NCBI GenBank assembly: GCA_014879435.1
Contig: JACSSB010000203.1
Coordinates: 1-16,787 of the forward strand
From: Phycisphaerales bacterium
GTDB lineage: Bacteria > Pseudomonadota > Gammaproteobacteria > Competibacterales > Competibacteraceae
Direction of reading: 5' to 3'
DNA: 16,787 bases
Shown here: one piece after another, positions 8,549-16,346 of the stretch
How positions within the stretch are numbered: position 1 is the stretch's first letter
Layout: every line of letters begins with the position of its first letter
Made by a program: the position numbers and the translations under genes
The notes under the pieces: model-generated
What the model was told of the DNA's origin: nothing
The model's database searches: none
The model's input: the letters and a program-made list of their open reading frames with translations, nothing else

Positions 8549-10532
8549 CGGCGTTGGCCACTCCGTCGAACTGGGCCAAATGCTGGGACGCGGGGGAGAA
8601 GGTACGATTCATGAAATCATTGATCGGCCCGGCTTCGTCGCCAAGATCTACCACCAACCGGTGGGTGCCGATAAAGCGCTCAAGCTGGAAGGCATGGCCC
8701 GGCGGGCACATTCCAAGCTACTGGAGATCGCCGCTTGGCCGGTGGATGTGCTGCGCGTTCATCCAAATGGGCCAGTACACGGCTTTGTCATGCCCAAGGT
8801 CAGTAGCTATCGGGAAATTCACAGCCTGTATGGCCCTGCACATCGCAAAAAGGCTTTTCCCCAGGCCGATTGGTCGTTCCTGATTCATGCCGCCCGCAAT
8901 CTAGCGAGTGCGTTTGAAACCATCCACGCCCGTGGCCACGTCATCGGCGATGTCAATCCCGGCAATGTGGTGGTCTCGGCGCAGGCATTGGTCAAGCTGA
9001 TCGACTGTGATTCCTTCCAGATCGATACTGGCAAGCGCCTGTTTCCCTGCGATGTCGGTGTACCGCAATTCACCGCACCGGAACTGCAAGACCGGTCGTT
9101 TCACGGGTTACGGCGCACTCCCGATCATGATAATTTTGGCCTAGCCTTGCTGTGCTTCCACCTGCTGTTCATGGGGCGCCATCCCTTCGCCGGTCGCTAC
9201 CAGGGTAAGGGCGATATGCCGATTGAGCGTGCGATCAAAGAATGCCGCTTTGCCTTCAGTCAGCATGCCGCCTCCCATCTAATGGAAGCACCACCGCACA
9301 CCCTGTCACTGGCCACCTTGCCGCAGCCAGTCGCACAATTGTTCGAGCGCGCCTTCGCACCCCCCCACTCCAACCGCTCCCGACCCACCGCTCGCGAATG
9401 GTTATTGGCGCTGGAAGGGCTCAATAGCGAGTTGCGCCTCTGCCGACGCAGCACTGTACACAAATATCCGCGACACGCGTCAAGCTGCCCATGGTGTGCG
9501 CTGGAGCAAGCCAGCGGTACCCTATTTTTCATCGCACCCACTCACTCGCTGGCGGCGAACGCTGCCACTAACCTTGCCGATTTCGATCTGGAATCGGCCT
9601 GGAAGCGTATTAAGGCACTGGAACCTCCGCCGGAGAAAGCGCCACTTGTCACAGTGACGACGCCAACGACGCCGGTCACCCCCACCCCATTGCCGGAGTC
9701 GCTACGTCAGGTCCGTCGCTACAATGCGAGCAAAGCTATCGCCATCGCTGTCATCGCCCTGATAGCAATCTTGATCCATCCGGCACTCAGTTGGCTGTGG
9801 CTACCACTGGCTATCGTCGGCTGGTCGCTGTCGCGGAATAACGCGGTACAACGAGAGTATCAGCGCCGCCGCCTAGCACTGTTTGCGGCACGCCGGGAGC
9901 TGAGCGATCTGCGAGCCGCCTGGCAACGGAGCGCCACCACTCGCGCATTTAGCGAGAAATTGCAGGCGCTGCGCCAATTGCGCGAACAGCATCGGGCGCT
10001 GGCCGCCGAATTTCAGCGCGGTTTGCAGCAACTAGAAACCGACCAGCGTCAGGTTCAGTTGCGGGCATTTCTGGAGGGTCATTTCGTTGACGCGGCGCGC
10101 ATTCCTGGCTTACGTGCTACCGACCGTATGGCACTGGAATCCTACGGAATCGAAACGGCTGCCGATGTCACGCCTGCTGCGATTCAGGTGGTACCCGGCT
10201 TCGGCCAACGTTTAGGTCAAGAGCGCTACGAAGCACTGCTGACCTGGCGCCAAACCCTGGAACATCAATTTCGCTATAACCCAGACAAAGGTGCCAATCC
10301 TGCCGCCCTGGCCAATTTGCGCCAGCACTATGTCCAGCACCGCCAGCAGATCGAGCGCGGATTACTCGCAGGTCCTGAGGAACTAGCTAAAATCAAAATA
10401 GATATCCTAAAACAGCGCGGTCAACTCGATATTGCTCTGATTCATCAAGCGATGCGGGAGGCGCAGGCTCAAGCTGATCTACGGGTTTTTTATCCTGATA
10501 TCGGCATTTTCCGACGATACCACGGCGGCTGA
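8532..10532 (+). CDS. Membrane-anchored protein kinase with C-terminal helix-hairpin-helix (YegI-like)
   Basis: This protein has 666 residues and starts at a GTG that overlaps the PP2C gene by 17 bases. The kinase domain (about 10-300) has a Gly loop LGRGGEGT (18-25), ATP lysine K38, a catalytic loop HVIGDVNPGN with D140 and N145 in place of HRD, a DCD (158-160) in place of DFG, APE (182-184), and D198/D200 before FG. A Cys cluster follows (C304, C319, C322, with His nearby), perhaps a reduced zinc site. After a Thr/Pro-rich linker (370-388) come two short hydrophobic segments (402-415 and 420-433) split by HPALS. Then come a basic coiled coil (437-510), a helix-hairpin-helix region (about 522-575, with IPGL and VPGFG hairpins), and a helical tail. 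E. coli YegI is the closest relative I can name. The kinase is probably active, judging by its residues. Confidence 0.88.
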   Translation: MTKLYSGVGHSVELGQMLGRGGEGTIHEIIDRPGFVAKIYHQPVGADKALKLEGMARRAHSKLLEIAAWPVDVLRVHPNGPVHGFVMPKVSSYREIHSLYGPAHRKKAFPQADWSFLIHAARNLASAFETIHARGHVIGDVNPGNVVVSAQALVKLIDCDSFQIDTGKRLFPCDVGVPQFTAPELQDRSFHGLRRTPDHDNFGLALLCFHLLFMGRHPFAGRYQGKGDMPIERAIKECRFAFSQHAASHLMEAPPHTLSLATLPQPVAQLFERAFAPPHSNRSRPTAREWLLALEGLNSELRLCRRSTVHKYPRHASSCPWCALEQASGTLFFIAPTHSLAANAATNLADFDLESAWKRIKALEPPPEKAPLVTVTTPTTPVTPTPLPESLRQVRRYNASKAIAIAVIALIAILIHPALSWLWLPLAIVGWSLSRNNAVQREYQRRRLALFAARRELSDLRAAWQRSATTRAFSEKLQALRQLREQHRALAAEFQRGLQQLETDQRQVQLRAFLEGHFVDAARIPGLRATDRMALESYGIETAADVTPAAIQVVPGFGQRLGQERYEALLTWRQTLEHQFRYNPDKGANPAALANLRQHYVQHRQQIERGLLAGPEELAKIKIDILKQRGQLDIALIHQAMREAQAQADLRVFYPDIGIFRRYHGG

Positions 10533-10564
10533 TCGTGTGTATCGGCCGTATTGAAGAGGTTTTC

Positions 10565-11164
10565 ATGGGCAGACGCAACGAACACACACGTGAGGAACTG
10601 CGGCAAATCGCTCTGGAAGCGGCGGAAGAATTGGTCGCCACCCATGGACTAGTCGGTGTGAGCGCCCGCAAGGTGGCCAGCCGCATCGGCTACACAGTGG
10701 GTAGCCTGTATATGGTCTTTCGTAATTTCGATGATTTGATTCTCCAGGTGAACGAGCGCACGCTGGATGCCCTACACGCACGGCTGGCAGACACTGTAGT
10801 CGAGCAACTACCACCGGCGACTGCCATTCGGGCATTGGCAAATAGCTACATCGCTTTTGCCCTCGCCGAACCGAATCGCTGGCTGGCGATTTATCAACAC
10901 CGTTTGCCAAGAGGAGAAGCAGTACCCACCTCGTTCGGCGAGAAAGTGGCACGGATGTTTGATTTGGTCCAGCAACAGCTCATGCGACTCTGCCCCCAGC
11001 GACCAACGCATGACAGCACCCTAGCTGCCCGTGCGCTGTGGAGCGGAATTCACGGCGTCTGTATTCTCGGTCTAGATCAGAAATTGGAAGTTGTTGGCGG
11101 CCATTCGATTGAGGCCGTGACCGGTTCACTATTGGATCAATATCTGGCCGGTTTCTCTCAATAG
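10565..11164 (+). CDS. TetR/AcrR-family regulator with WHG-type C-terminal domain
   Basis: The protein has 199 residues and is a DNA-binding repressor-type regulator. The N-terminal TetR helix-turn-helix spans about 31-52 (VSARKVASRIGYTVGSLY). The ligand domain contains ALWSGIHG with W159, G161, H163 and G164, the pattern that names the WHG (TetR_C_33) domain. The ATG at 10565 has GAAGAGG five bases upstream (10553-10559); an earlier in-frame start at 10535 has no such site. It begins 32 bases after the kinase stop on the same strand, so it is probably co-transcribed with the triad. No ligand can be named. It may control this operon or an unrelated target; no clear palindromic operator was identified near 6840 or 10540. 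Confidence 0.9.
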   Translation: MGRRNEHTREELRQIALEAAEELVATHGLVGVSARKVASRIGYTVGSLYMVFRNFDDLILQVNERTLDALHARLADTVVEQLPPATAIRALANSYIAFALAEPNRWLAIYQHRLPRGEAVPTSFGEKVARMFDLVQQQLMRLCPQRPTHDSTLAARALWSGIHGVCILGLDQKLEVVGGHSIEAVTGSLLDQYLAGFSQ

Positions 11165-11277
11165 ATCGAGGTTGTATTAGAACAATAGCTTTTTGCCACA
11201 TAAAACCACTGATAGATTTACTAACAGGAGCGGAGTTCTCTTGTGGAGTAATTTATATAACATAATACGCAAATAAT

Positions 11278-11622
11278 ATGAATGCACAATTGACAGGCAT
11301 TGGTATAGGAGCACTGATTATGGGAGTTGTGCTATTAATAGCGCTCAACCCATCATCTTATATCGAATATTTCTTTTTAGTATTATCACTGGGTTTATTA
11401 ATTTTTGGTACTCTTGCTAGAATAGCACCAAGAAATCGAAGATCTTTTAGTTTAATATATTTTGCGCTATCAGTAGCAATAATAATTATATGGATTATTT
11501 ATTTTAAAACAGACTCTCCCTATGGTGTTCTTGCTTTAGCTTGTGCTCCACTTAGTGCTATAGAATCACTAGCTTTAGCAATCCAATCTAAAGATACAAC
11601 ACAGATACATCACCACGAATAA
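11278..11622 (+). CDS. Small hydrophobic membrane protein, unknown function
   Basis: The 114-residue protein is almost entirely hydrophobic, with four likely membrane helices at about 6-24, 28-48, 56-76 and 82-100, and a hydrophilic His-rich tail ending HHHE. I do not recognise a family. The A/T-rich codon use differs sharply from the upstream operon and resembles the flanking intergenic DNA and fbp. No clear ribosome binding site precedes the ATG; the nearest AGGAG-like sequence is some 50 bases away, so either the start or expression is uncertain. Its coherent four-helix pattern argues that it is real. A perfect 10-base inverted repeat begins at its last codons. It is more than 110 bases from the TetR gene, so it probably has its own promoter. 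Confidence 0.6.
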   Translation: MNAQLTGIGIGALIMGVVLLIALNPSSYIEYFFLVLSLGLLIFGTLARIAPRNRRSFSLIYFALSVAIIIIWIIYFKTDSPYGVLALACAPLSAIESLALAIQSKDTTQIHHHE

Positions 11623-11647
11623 TATAGGTATTTTATTTATTATTCGT
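11615..11647 (+). terminator. Inverted repeat over the stop codon of the small membrane gene
   Basis: ACGAATAATA (11615-11624) pairs perfectly with TATTATTCGT (11638-11647) across a 13-base A/T-rich loop. The left arm contains the TAA stop. The stem is A/T-rich, so weak, and no T tract follows directly. It may end or stabilise the transcript, or be a binding site upstream of fbp, whose start is 70 bases on. Confidence 0.4.
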
Positions 11648-11716
11648 CATCAATACTTTTATTTTCACCATTAACCGCGCCAGCCGATATTCGACTTTTC
11701 AGAGAAATGACCCGTC

Positions 11717-13678
11717 ATGTCTACAGACAATTCACTACGTTACCTGAAACTTTTGGCTAGGGACTACCCTTCCATTCAGGCTGCTTCAGCAGCCATTATC
11801 ACCTTAAACGCTCAGCTTAATTTACCTAAAGGTACGGAACATTTTCTTTCGGACCTGCATGGTGAATATGAAGCGTTTCGTCATGTACTCAAAAATGGCT
11901 CTGGATCAGTTCGGCGTAAAATTGAAGATGTATTTGCGGATACTCTCACTGAATCGGAAAAGCGGACTCTCGCTACATTAATTTATTACCCTGAGCAAAA
12001 ATTACCGCTCATTCTGAAAAATGAGGCAGATCCAGTAGAGTGGTATCGCATTACCCTACCTCGACTACTTAAAATCTGCCGAACGGTCGCTTCGAAACAC
12101 TTACAAGCAGATCTGGCGCCCTTACTGTCAAAACACTTTGCCACCATTCTTGAAGAATTACTGCAAACGCCAGAAGATAGCGAAGATCATCTCATCTATT
12201 ACCAGAATATCATCGACACTATTATCACCACCGGAGCAGCACAAACGATCTTGATCGCCCTGGCGGAACTCATCCAGCGTCTTGCGATTGCGCGTTTACA
12301 TATTATCGGCGATATCTATGATCGTGGTCCTGGTGCCCATCTGATCATGGATACTTTAATTGATTATCAAGCCGTCGATGTCCAGTGGGGCAATCACGAT
12401 ATTGTCTGGATGGGTGCTGCTGCGGGTAGCGAAGCCTGCATTGCTAATGTAATTCGGCTGTGTCTGCGCTACACCAATCTGGAAACCCTGGAAGCGGGCT
12501 ATGCCATCAGCCTATTGCCATTGGTATCATTGGCCACTGATATTTACGGAAATGACCCCTGTTCGATCTTCCAGCCCAAATCGGGTGACGAAGTTGAATT
12601 AAGCAATCATGAACGTGATCTGATTGCCAAGATGCACAAGGCTATTAGCGTGATTCAGTTTAAACTGGAAGGGCAAATCGTCAAGAGACGCCCTCAGTAT
12701 CAGATGGAAGATCGCTTATTACTGGAGCAGATTGATTATGGTCAAGGAACAATTCGCCTGAATGACACCGTGTACCCCCTTCTCGATCAGCATTTCCCGA
12801 CTATCGATCCTGCCAACCCTTATGAGCTGATGGATTGCGAACAAGTAGTAGTCGATAAACTCAAGCTTTCGTTCACAACCAGCAATAGATTACAGAAACA
12901 TGTGCGTTTTCTTTTCACAAATGGAGGCATGTATCTCGCGCATAATGGGAATCTTCTTTACCATGGTTGTATTGCTATGAACGAGGATGGCTCGTTTAAA
13001 GCATTTAAGGTAAGTGGCGAGGAATTTACCGCTAAGGATTTTATGGATCGTGTCGAGCGCCTGGCACGTCAAGGTTATTACACGACGGATAACCCAGAAC
13101 AGAAGCGCTATGGATTGGATGCCATGTGGTATTTATGGAGCGGCGAGCAATCCCCGCTCTTTGGTAAGGAAAAAATGGCGACCTTTGAGCGTTATTTTAT
13201 CGCTGACAAAGCCACTCATCGGGAACAGCGTAATGCTTATTATGATTACAGAGATCAAGAAGAAGCCGTGCGTAGGATTCTTCAGGAATTTAACCTTGAT
13301 CCAGAGACCGGCTATATCATTAATGGCCATGTACCCGTCAAGGTCAAGCAGGGAGAAAGCCCTATCAAAGCGAATGGTAAACTGGTCGTAATCGATGGTG
13401 GATTTTCTAGAGCTTACCATAATAAAACCGGTATTGCTGGTTATACGCTGGTAGATCATTCTTACGGTATGTATCTAGTCGCTCATCACCCCTTCGAGTC
13501 AACCCAGAAAGCTATCGAAAATGAGCTGGATACTGTTCCACAAACAGTAGTTCTAGAGAGTAATTCTGTCCGTAAACGGGTGAAAGATACGGATTTAGGG
13601 TGGGAAATTCAGCAACAAATCGATGAGCTTAATGAGCTTGTGAATGCGTATCGAATGGGATTAATTAAGGAATGCTAA
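11717..13678 (+). CDS. fbp: Class III fructose-1,6-bisphosphatase
   Basis: This cytoplasmic enzyme hydrolyses fructose 1,6-bisphosphate to fructose 6-phosphate, the committed step of gluconeogenesis. It is 653 residues long, close to the Bacillus subtilis Fbp type and unrelated to the roughly 330-residue class I enzyme common in Proteobacteria. It uses a calcineurin-like metallophosphatase core: SDLHG (45-49), GDIYDRG (198-204), GNHD (225-228), and a late INGHVPVK block with H538 followed by KANGKLVVIDGGFSR. All metal-binding residues I can place are present, and there is no frameshift. The leader contains only a weak AGAGAAA (11701-11707) before the ATG. Codon use is A/T-rich compared with pgi and ppc, and a transposase remnant follows the stop within a few bases; both fit acquisition by transfer. 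Confidence 0.95.
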   Translation: MSTDNSLRYLKLLARDYPSIQAASAAIITLNAQLNLPKGTEHFLSDLHGEYEAFRHVLKNGSGSVRRKIEDVFADTLTESEKRTLATLIYYPEQKLPLILKNEADPVEWYRITLPRLLKICRTVASKHLQADLAPLLSKHFATILEELLQTPEDSEDHLIYYQNIIDTIITTGAAQTILIALAELIQRLAIARLHIIGDIYDRGPGAHLIMDTLIDYQAVDVQWGNHDIVWMGAAAGSEACIANVIRLCLRYTNLETLEAGYAISLLPLVSLATDIYGNDPCSIFQPKSGDEVELSNHERDLIAKMHKAISVIQFKLEGQIVKRRPQYQMEDRLLLEQIDYGQGTIRLNDTVYPLLDQHFPTIDPANPYELMDCEQVVVDKLKLSFTTSNRLQKHVRFLFTNGGMYLAHNGNLLYHGCIAMNEDGSFKAFKVSGEEFTAKDFMDRVERLARQGYYTTDNPEQKRYGLDAMWYLWSGEQSPLFGKEKMATFERYFIADKATHREQRNAYYDYRDQEEAVRRILQEFNLDPETGYIINGHVPVKVKQGESPIKANGKLVVIDGGFSRAYHNKTGIAGYTLVDHSYGMYLVAHHPFESTQKAIENELDTVPQTVVLESNSVRKRVKDTDLGWEIQQQIDELNELVNAYRMGLIKEC

Positions 13679-13682
13679 ATAT

Positions 13683-14251
13683 GCGCGAGATGATGAGATA
13701 CGACTGAAAGCAGGCTTTAGCAAGCACTTGCTGGAACGTCGCCACCACATGCAAATCTTGGCGGCACAGTCCTGTGCACGCGAGTCCTTGCCGGATACGG
13801 TCGTGGAAGTCGATGAAATATATCAGAATGCCGGTGAGAAGGGGTGTCTCCACCCCGACCCACACGACCCATACGTCGGCGTGCGAATAAAGCACGAGGT
13901 TATGTCACCTGAGAAAGTGACCGTCCGCCCCTCCTGGGGATCGTCGAACACCAAAGTGGCCGTCTCCAACTGCTTTTAAAAAACAGTGCAAGATGGGATT
14001 GAACCCTCGGTCCTGCTCTGGATCAATGCGAATGGGCATGGGATGACGATGGAGACGGCATCCGCGAAGCGCATATCAACACCAATGCAGAACTCTAGAC
14101 CAGATTACGCAATTTTCTTTGGCCTTTCCGGGGTGCAAGCAAAGACTACCTGCAACCGTATCTCGCCATCCATGAATAGGCTTATAACCTCAAAGGAGCC
14201 ACCATAGACTTCCTGCACGTATTGTGTGGTATCACACATACAGCCTCATGA
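13683..14251 (+). pseudogene. Decayed ISXO2-like (IS1595-family) transposase
   Basis: Frame 3 to about 13871 reads an N-terminal stretch (LLERRHHMQ) and then VVEVDEIYQNAGEKG, the conserved block with the first acidic catalytic residue of ISXO2-like transposases. A one-base loss near 13872 shifts the match to frame 2, which continues RRRANKARG and then DRPPLLGIV. That frame has stops at 13910, 14000, 14096 and 14177. After an apparent internal deletion it resumes at 14030 with EWAWDDDGDGIREAH, then RLRNFLWPFRG, AYNLKGATIDFLHVL and a natural stop at 14249-14251. From memory of the family, three of the stops fall where tryptophan is expected. No terminal inverted repeats or target duplication were identified. 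The remnant begins right after fbp, so its 5' part is missing or replaced. Confidence 0.85.
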
Positions 14252-14261
14252 GCCCCGTTTT

Positions 14262-15749
14262 TTATTGCACACCTTTTTCAAATTTCTTGCTTATCACTGG
14301 CCATAAGAAGGCCAGAGCGGCAAGCACAAGAATCGTTGCGGACACCGGCCGGGTCAAGAGGCCCATCGCGCTTCCGTCTCCAATAATGATCTGCTTGCGC
14401 AAGGAGTTCTCAATGATTTCGCCAAGTATCAGTCCAAGGATCAGTGCAGCGTTGGAGTATTTGAACTTGTCAAAAAAATAACCAATGATGCCAAAGGCAA
14501 ACATGATCATCACATCATAGAAGCTGTTTTTCAGCGAATAGGCACCAACGACACCGAGCGTGACAATCAACGATCCAAGCAAGGGGTAGGGCAACTTCAG
14601 AATGTGACCAAACTGGCTAGTGACGAAACGTCCGCCGATGAATAGCAGCAATGCGGCTAAGATCAAAGCCAGGAAGATGGCATTCAGCATGATCGGCTGC
14701 TCCTTCAAAAGCAACGGACCTGGTGTCAAACCAATAATCATGAAAGCCCCCATGATAACCGCAGCTACGGGACTCCCCGGAATGCCGAGTGTCAATGTAG
14801 GTACCATCGAACCACCAACAGCCGCATTATGCGCACACTCCGGTGCGATGATGCCACGTGGGTTGCCTTCACCGAATTTTGGCGTGGCGTTTTTGTTATT
14901 CGATTCCCATCCATAAGCAATCAAGCTGGCGATGGAACCGCCTGCGGCGGGTATGATTCCGATGATCGTCCCGACAAACGATCCCCTAATAAAACTGGTC
15001 CACATCTTGGCCATTTCAGTGAATTTCAACAATTTAATCTTGACTTTTTCCGTAGAGCGCAAGGATGTGTCTCGATGACGGTACTCCTCAATATTGTTGT
15101 AGACTTCCGCGATGGCGAATGCACCGATCATGACCGTAATATAATTGATGCCGTTAAGCAGCGAAGGCTGTTCGAAAGCGAAGCGTTCCGTACCGTTGAT
15201 ACTGTCGATCCCGATCGTTCCGATCATCAGACCGATCAGCACGGAAAGAAACGCTTTGAGCTGATTTTTGGCTCCAATACTGGAAATGCAGCTAAGACCC
15301 ACTAGGCCGAGGCCGAAGTACTCAGCGCTCTGGAATGTCAATGCCGCCTTTGCCAGTAATGGCGCGGCCAAGAGCATGATGATGGCGGAGAAGATGGTGC
15401 CGAAAGACGAGGAAGTGACAGCCAGTCCCAGCGCTTCGCCAGCCTTGCCTTGTTGCGCCATCGGATAACCGTCAAAGGTGGTTGCAACCGCTTCCGGGGT
15501 ACCAGGCGTTTTCAGCAAGATAGACGAGATCGAACCGCCCGATGCGCCGCCAACATAGACGGCTACCATGAGGACGATTCCTGTGATCGGATCCATTGAG
15601 TAGGTAAAAGGCAAGCACAGAATGATTGCCATTGATGTGCTTAGTCCGGGAAGCGCTCCGCATACCATGCCAAAAAGAACCCCAATTACGATCAGCAGAA
15701 AGGATATGGGGTTGACTACGGCAACCAAGGATTGAATGATGATATCCAT
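14262..15749 (-). CDS. tctA: Tripartite tricarboxylate transporter large permease, TctA family
   Basis: The 495-residue inner-membrane protein is the large subunit of a TctABC importer, which takes up citrate, other carboxylates or related organic acids using an ion gradient and a periplasmic binding protein. About twelve hydrophobic segments are seen. Family hallmarks are GALPGLSTSMAI (31-42) and the block GTPEAVATTFDGYP (83-96), plus a second half with PAAGGSIAS and GGSMVPTLTLGIPGSP, the internal repeat of the first. Length is normal. The ATG follows tctB by 17 bases with AGAGGA (complement of 15759-15764) as ribosome binding site. It is the last gene of tctC-tctB-tctA. The decayed transposase lies just beyond its stop. 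The substrate cannot be assigned. Confidence 0.96.
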   Translation of the reverse strand: MDIIIQSLVAVVNPISFLLIVIGVLFGMVCGALPGLSTSMAIILCLPFTYSMDPITGIVLMVAVYVGGASGGSISSILLKTPGTPEAVATTFDGYPMAQQGKAGEALGLAVTSSSFGTIFSAIIMLLAAPLLAKAALTFQSAEYFGLGLVGLSCISSIGAKNQLKAFLSVLIGLMIGTIGIDSINGTERFAFEQPSLLNGINYITVMIGAFAIAEVYNNIEEYRHRDTSLRSTEKVKIKLLKFTEMAKMWTSFIRGSFVGTIIGIIPAAGGSIASLIAYGWESNNKNATPKFGEGNPRGIIAPECAHNAAVGGSMVPTLTLGIPGSPVAAVIMGAFMIIGLTPGPLLLKEQPIMLNAIFLALILAALLLFIGGRFVTSQFGHILKLPYPLLGSLIVTLGVVGAYSLKNSFYDVMIMFAFGIIGYFFDKFKYSNAALILGLILGEIIENSLRKQIIIGDGSAMGLLTRPVSATILVLAALAFLWPVISKKFEKGVQ

Positions 15750-15766
15750 TTTCTAATTTCCTCTAC

Positions 15767-16252
15767 TCAGTAGACCATGTAGCTCAGTTCACGGAAGACA
15801 TTCACTCCGCGCGGCAGGGGTACGTAGAAGACGATCCCGAATACGACGACGAGAACGGTGGTGGTGATCACGGAAAAAACAATGAGCAGCAGGGATTTAC
15901 GGAATCCCATGGAAAGCGGGCAAGCCACTAGGTAGATCAATGTCGAAAGGATGAACCCGATCACATCGAGCAATGCAATATAGGCAGCGAGTAGCAGCAC
16001 GTTGATGACCAACATACGTCCGTCGATGGTGTTCAAGTGCAGCATCGGAATTTCCACTTTGTGCTTTGACTTAAACGCCCGGAAGGTGATCATCAGAAGT
16101 ACGATGAGTCCCAGGATACTGATAGTGATCGGAAAACCGCTAGCACCAAGGACGTCTGCTGGATTATCCGATGATGGGAGTTGCAGTGCTTGCACCAAAT
16201 AGAACAGGATGACTAGCCCAATAAGGATGTTAAATACGATTTCAATGACCAT
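15767..16252 (-). CDS. tctB: Tripartite tricarboxylate transporter small permease, TctB family
   Basis: The 161-residue membrane protein is the small, poorly conserved subunit that partners TctA. Four membrane segments lie at about 4-23, 40-59, 80-113 (two close helices around LLDVIGF) and 120-146. The stretch VLLLAAYIALLDVIGFILST is typical of TctB. I start at the ATG at 16252, preceded by AAAGGG (complement of 16262-16267). A longer reading to 16297 adds 15 residues (MPMSFPFTFYKG...) that read through this ribosome binding site. It sits between tctC (94 bases upstream) and tctA (17 bases downstream), all on the minus strand, so probably one operon. Confidence 0.92.
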   Translation of the reverse strand: MVIEIVFNILIGLVILFYLVQALQLPSSDNPADVLGASGFPITISILGLIVLLMITFRAFKSKHKVEIPMLHLNTIDGRMLVINVLLLAAYIALLDVIGFILSTLIYLVACPLSMGFRKSLLLIVFSVITTTVLVVVFGIVFYVPLPRGVNVFRELSYMVY

Positions 16253-16283
16253 GTAATGACACCCTTTATAAAAGGTGAATGGA

Positions 16284-16319
16284 AACGACATGGGCAATAC
16301 AAACCCTGTCCACGTCGTT
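16284..16319 (-). other. Inverted repeats in the tctC-tctB spacer
   Basis: GACATGGG (16287-16294) can pair with CCCTGTC (16304-16310) with one bulged base, and AACGAC (16284-16289) with GTCGTT (16314-16319) as an alternative outer stem. A hairpin between a binding-protein gene and its permease genes often protects the upstream mRNA or lowers read-through. There is no T tract, so full termination is unlikely. Confidence 0.3.
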
Positions 16320-16346
16320 CTCTGTTTCAGGACGTTAGGTCTATTT

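Noticed and set aside
6882..10532. Tellurite-resistance or phage-defence island
   Set aside because: No TerB, TerC, TerD or TerZ gene and no nuclease or other effector lies beside the triad, so the name TerY refers only to the vWA family.
14219..14241. Hairpin TGTGTG-GTAT-CACACA downstream of tctA as a tct terminator
   Set aside because: No T tract follows in either direction, and the sequence is explained as the coding end of the transposase relic.
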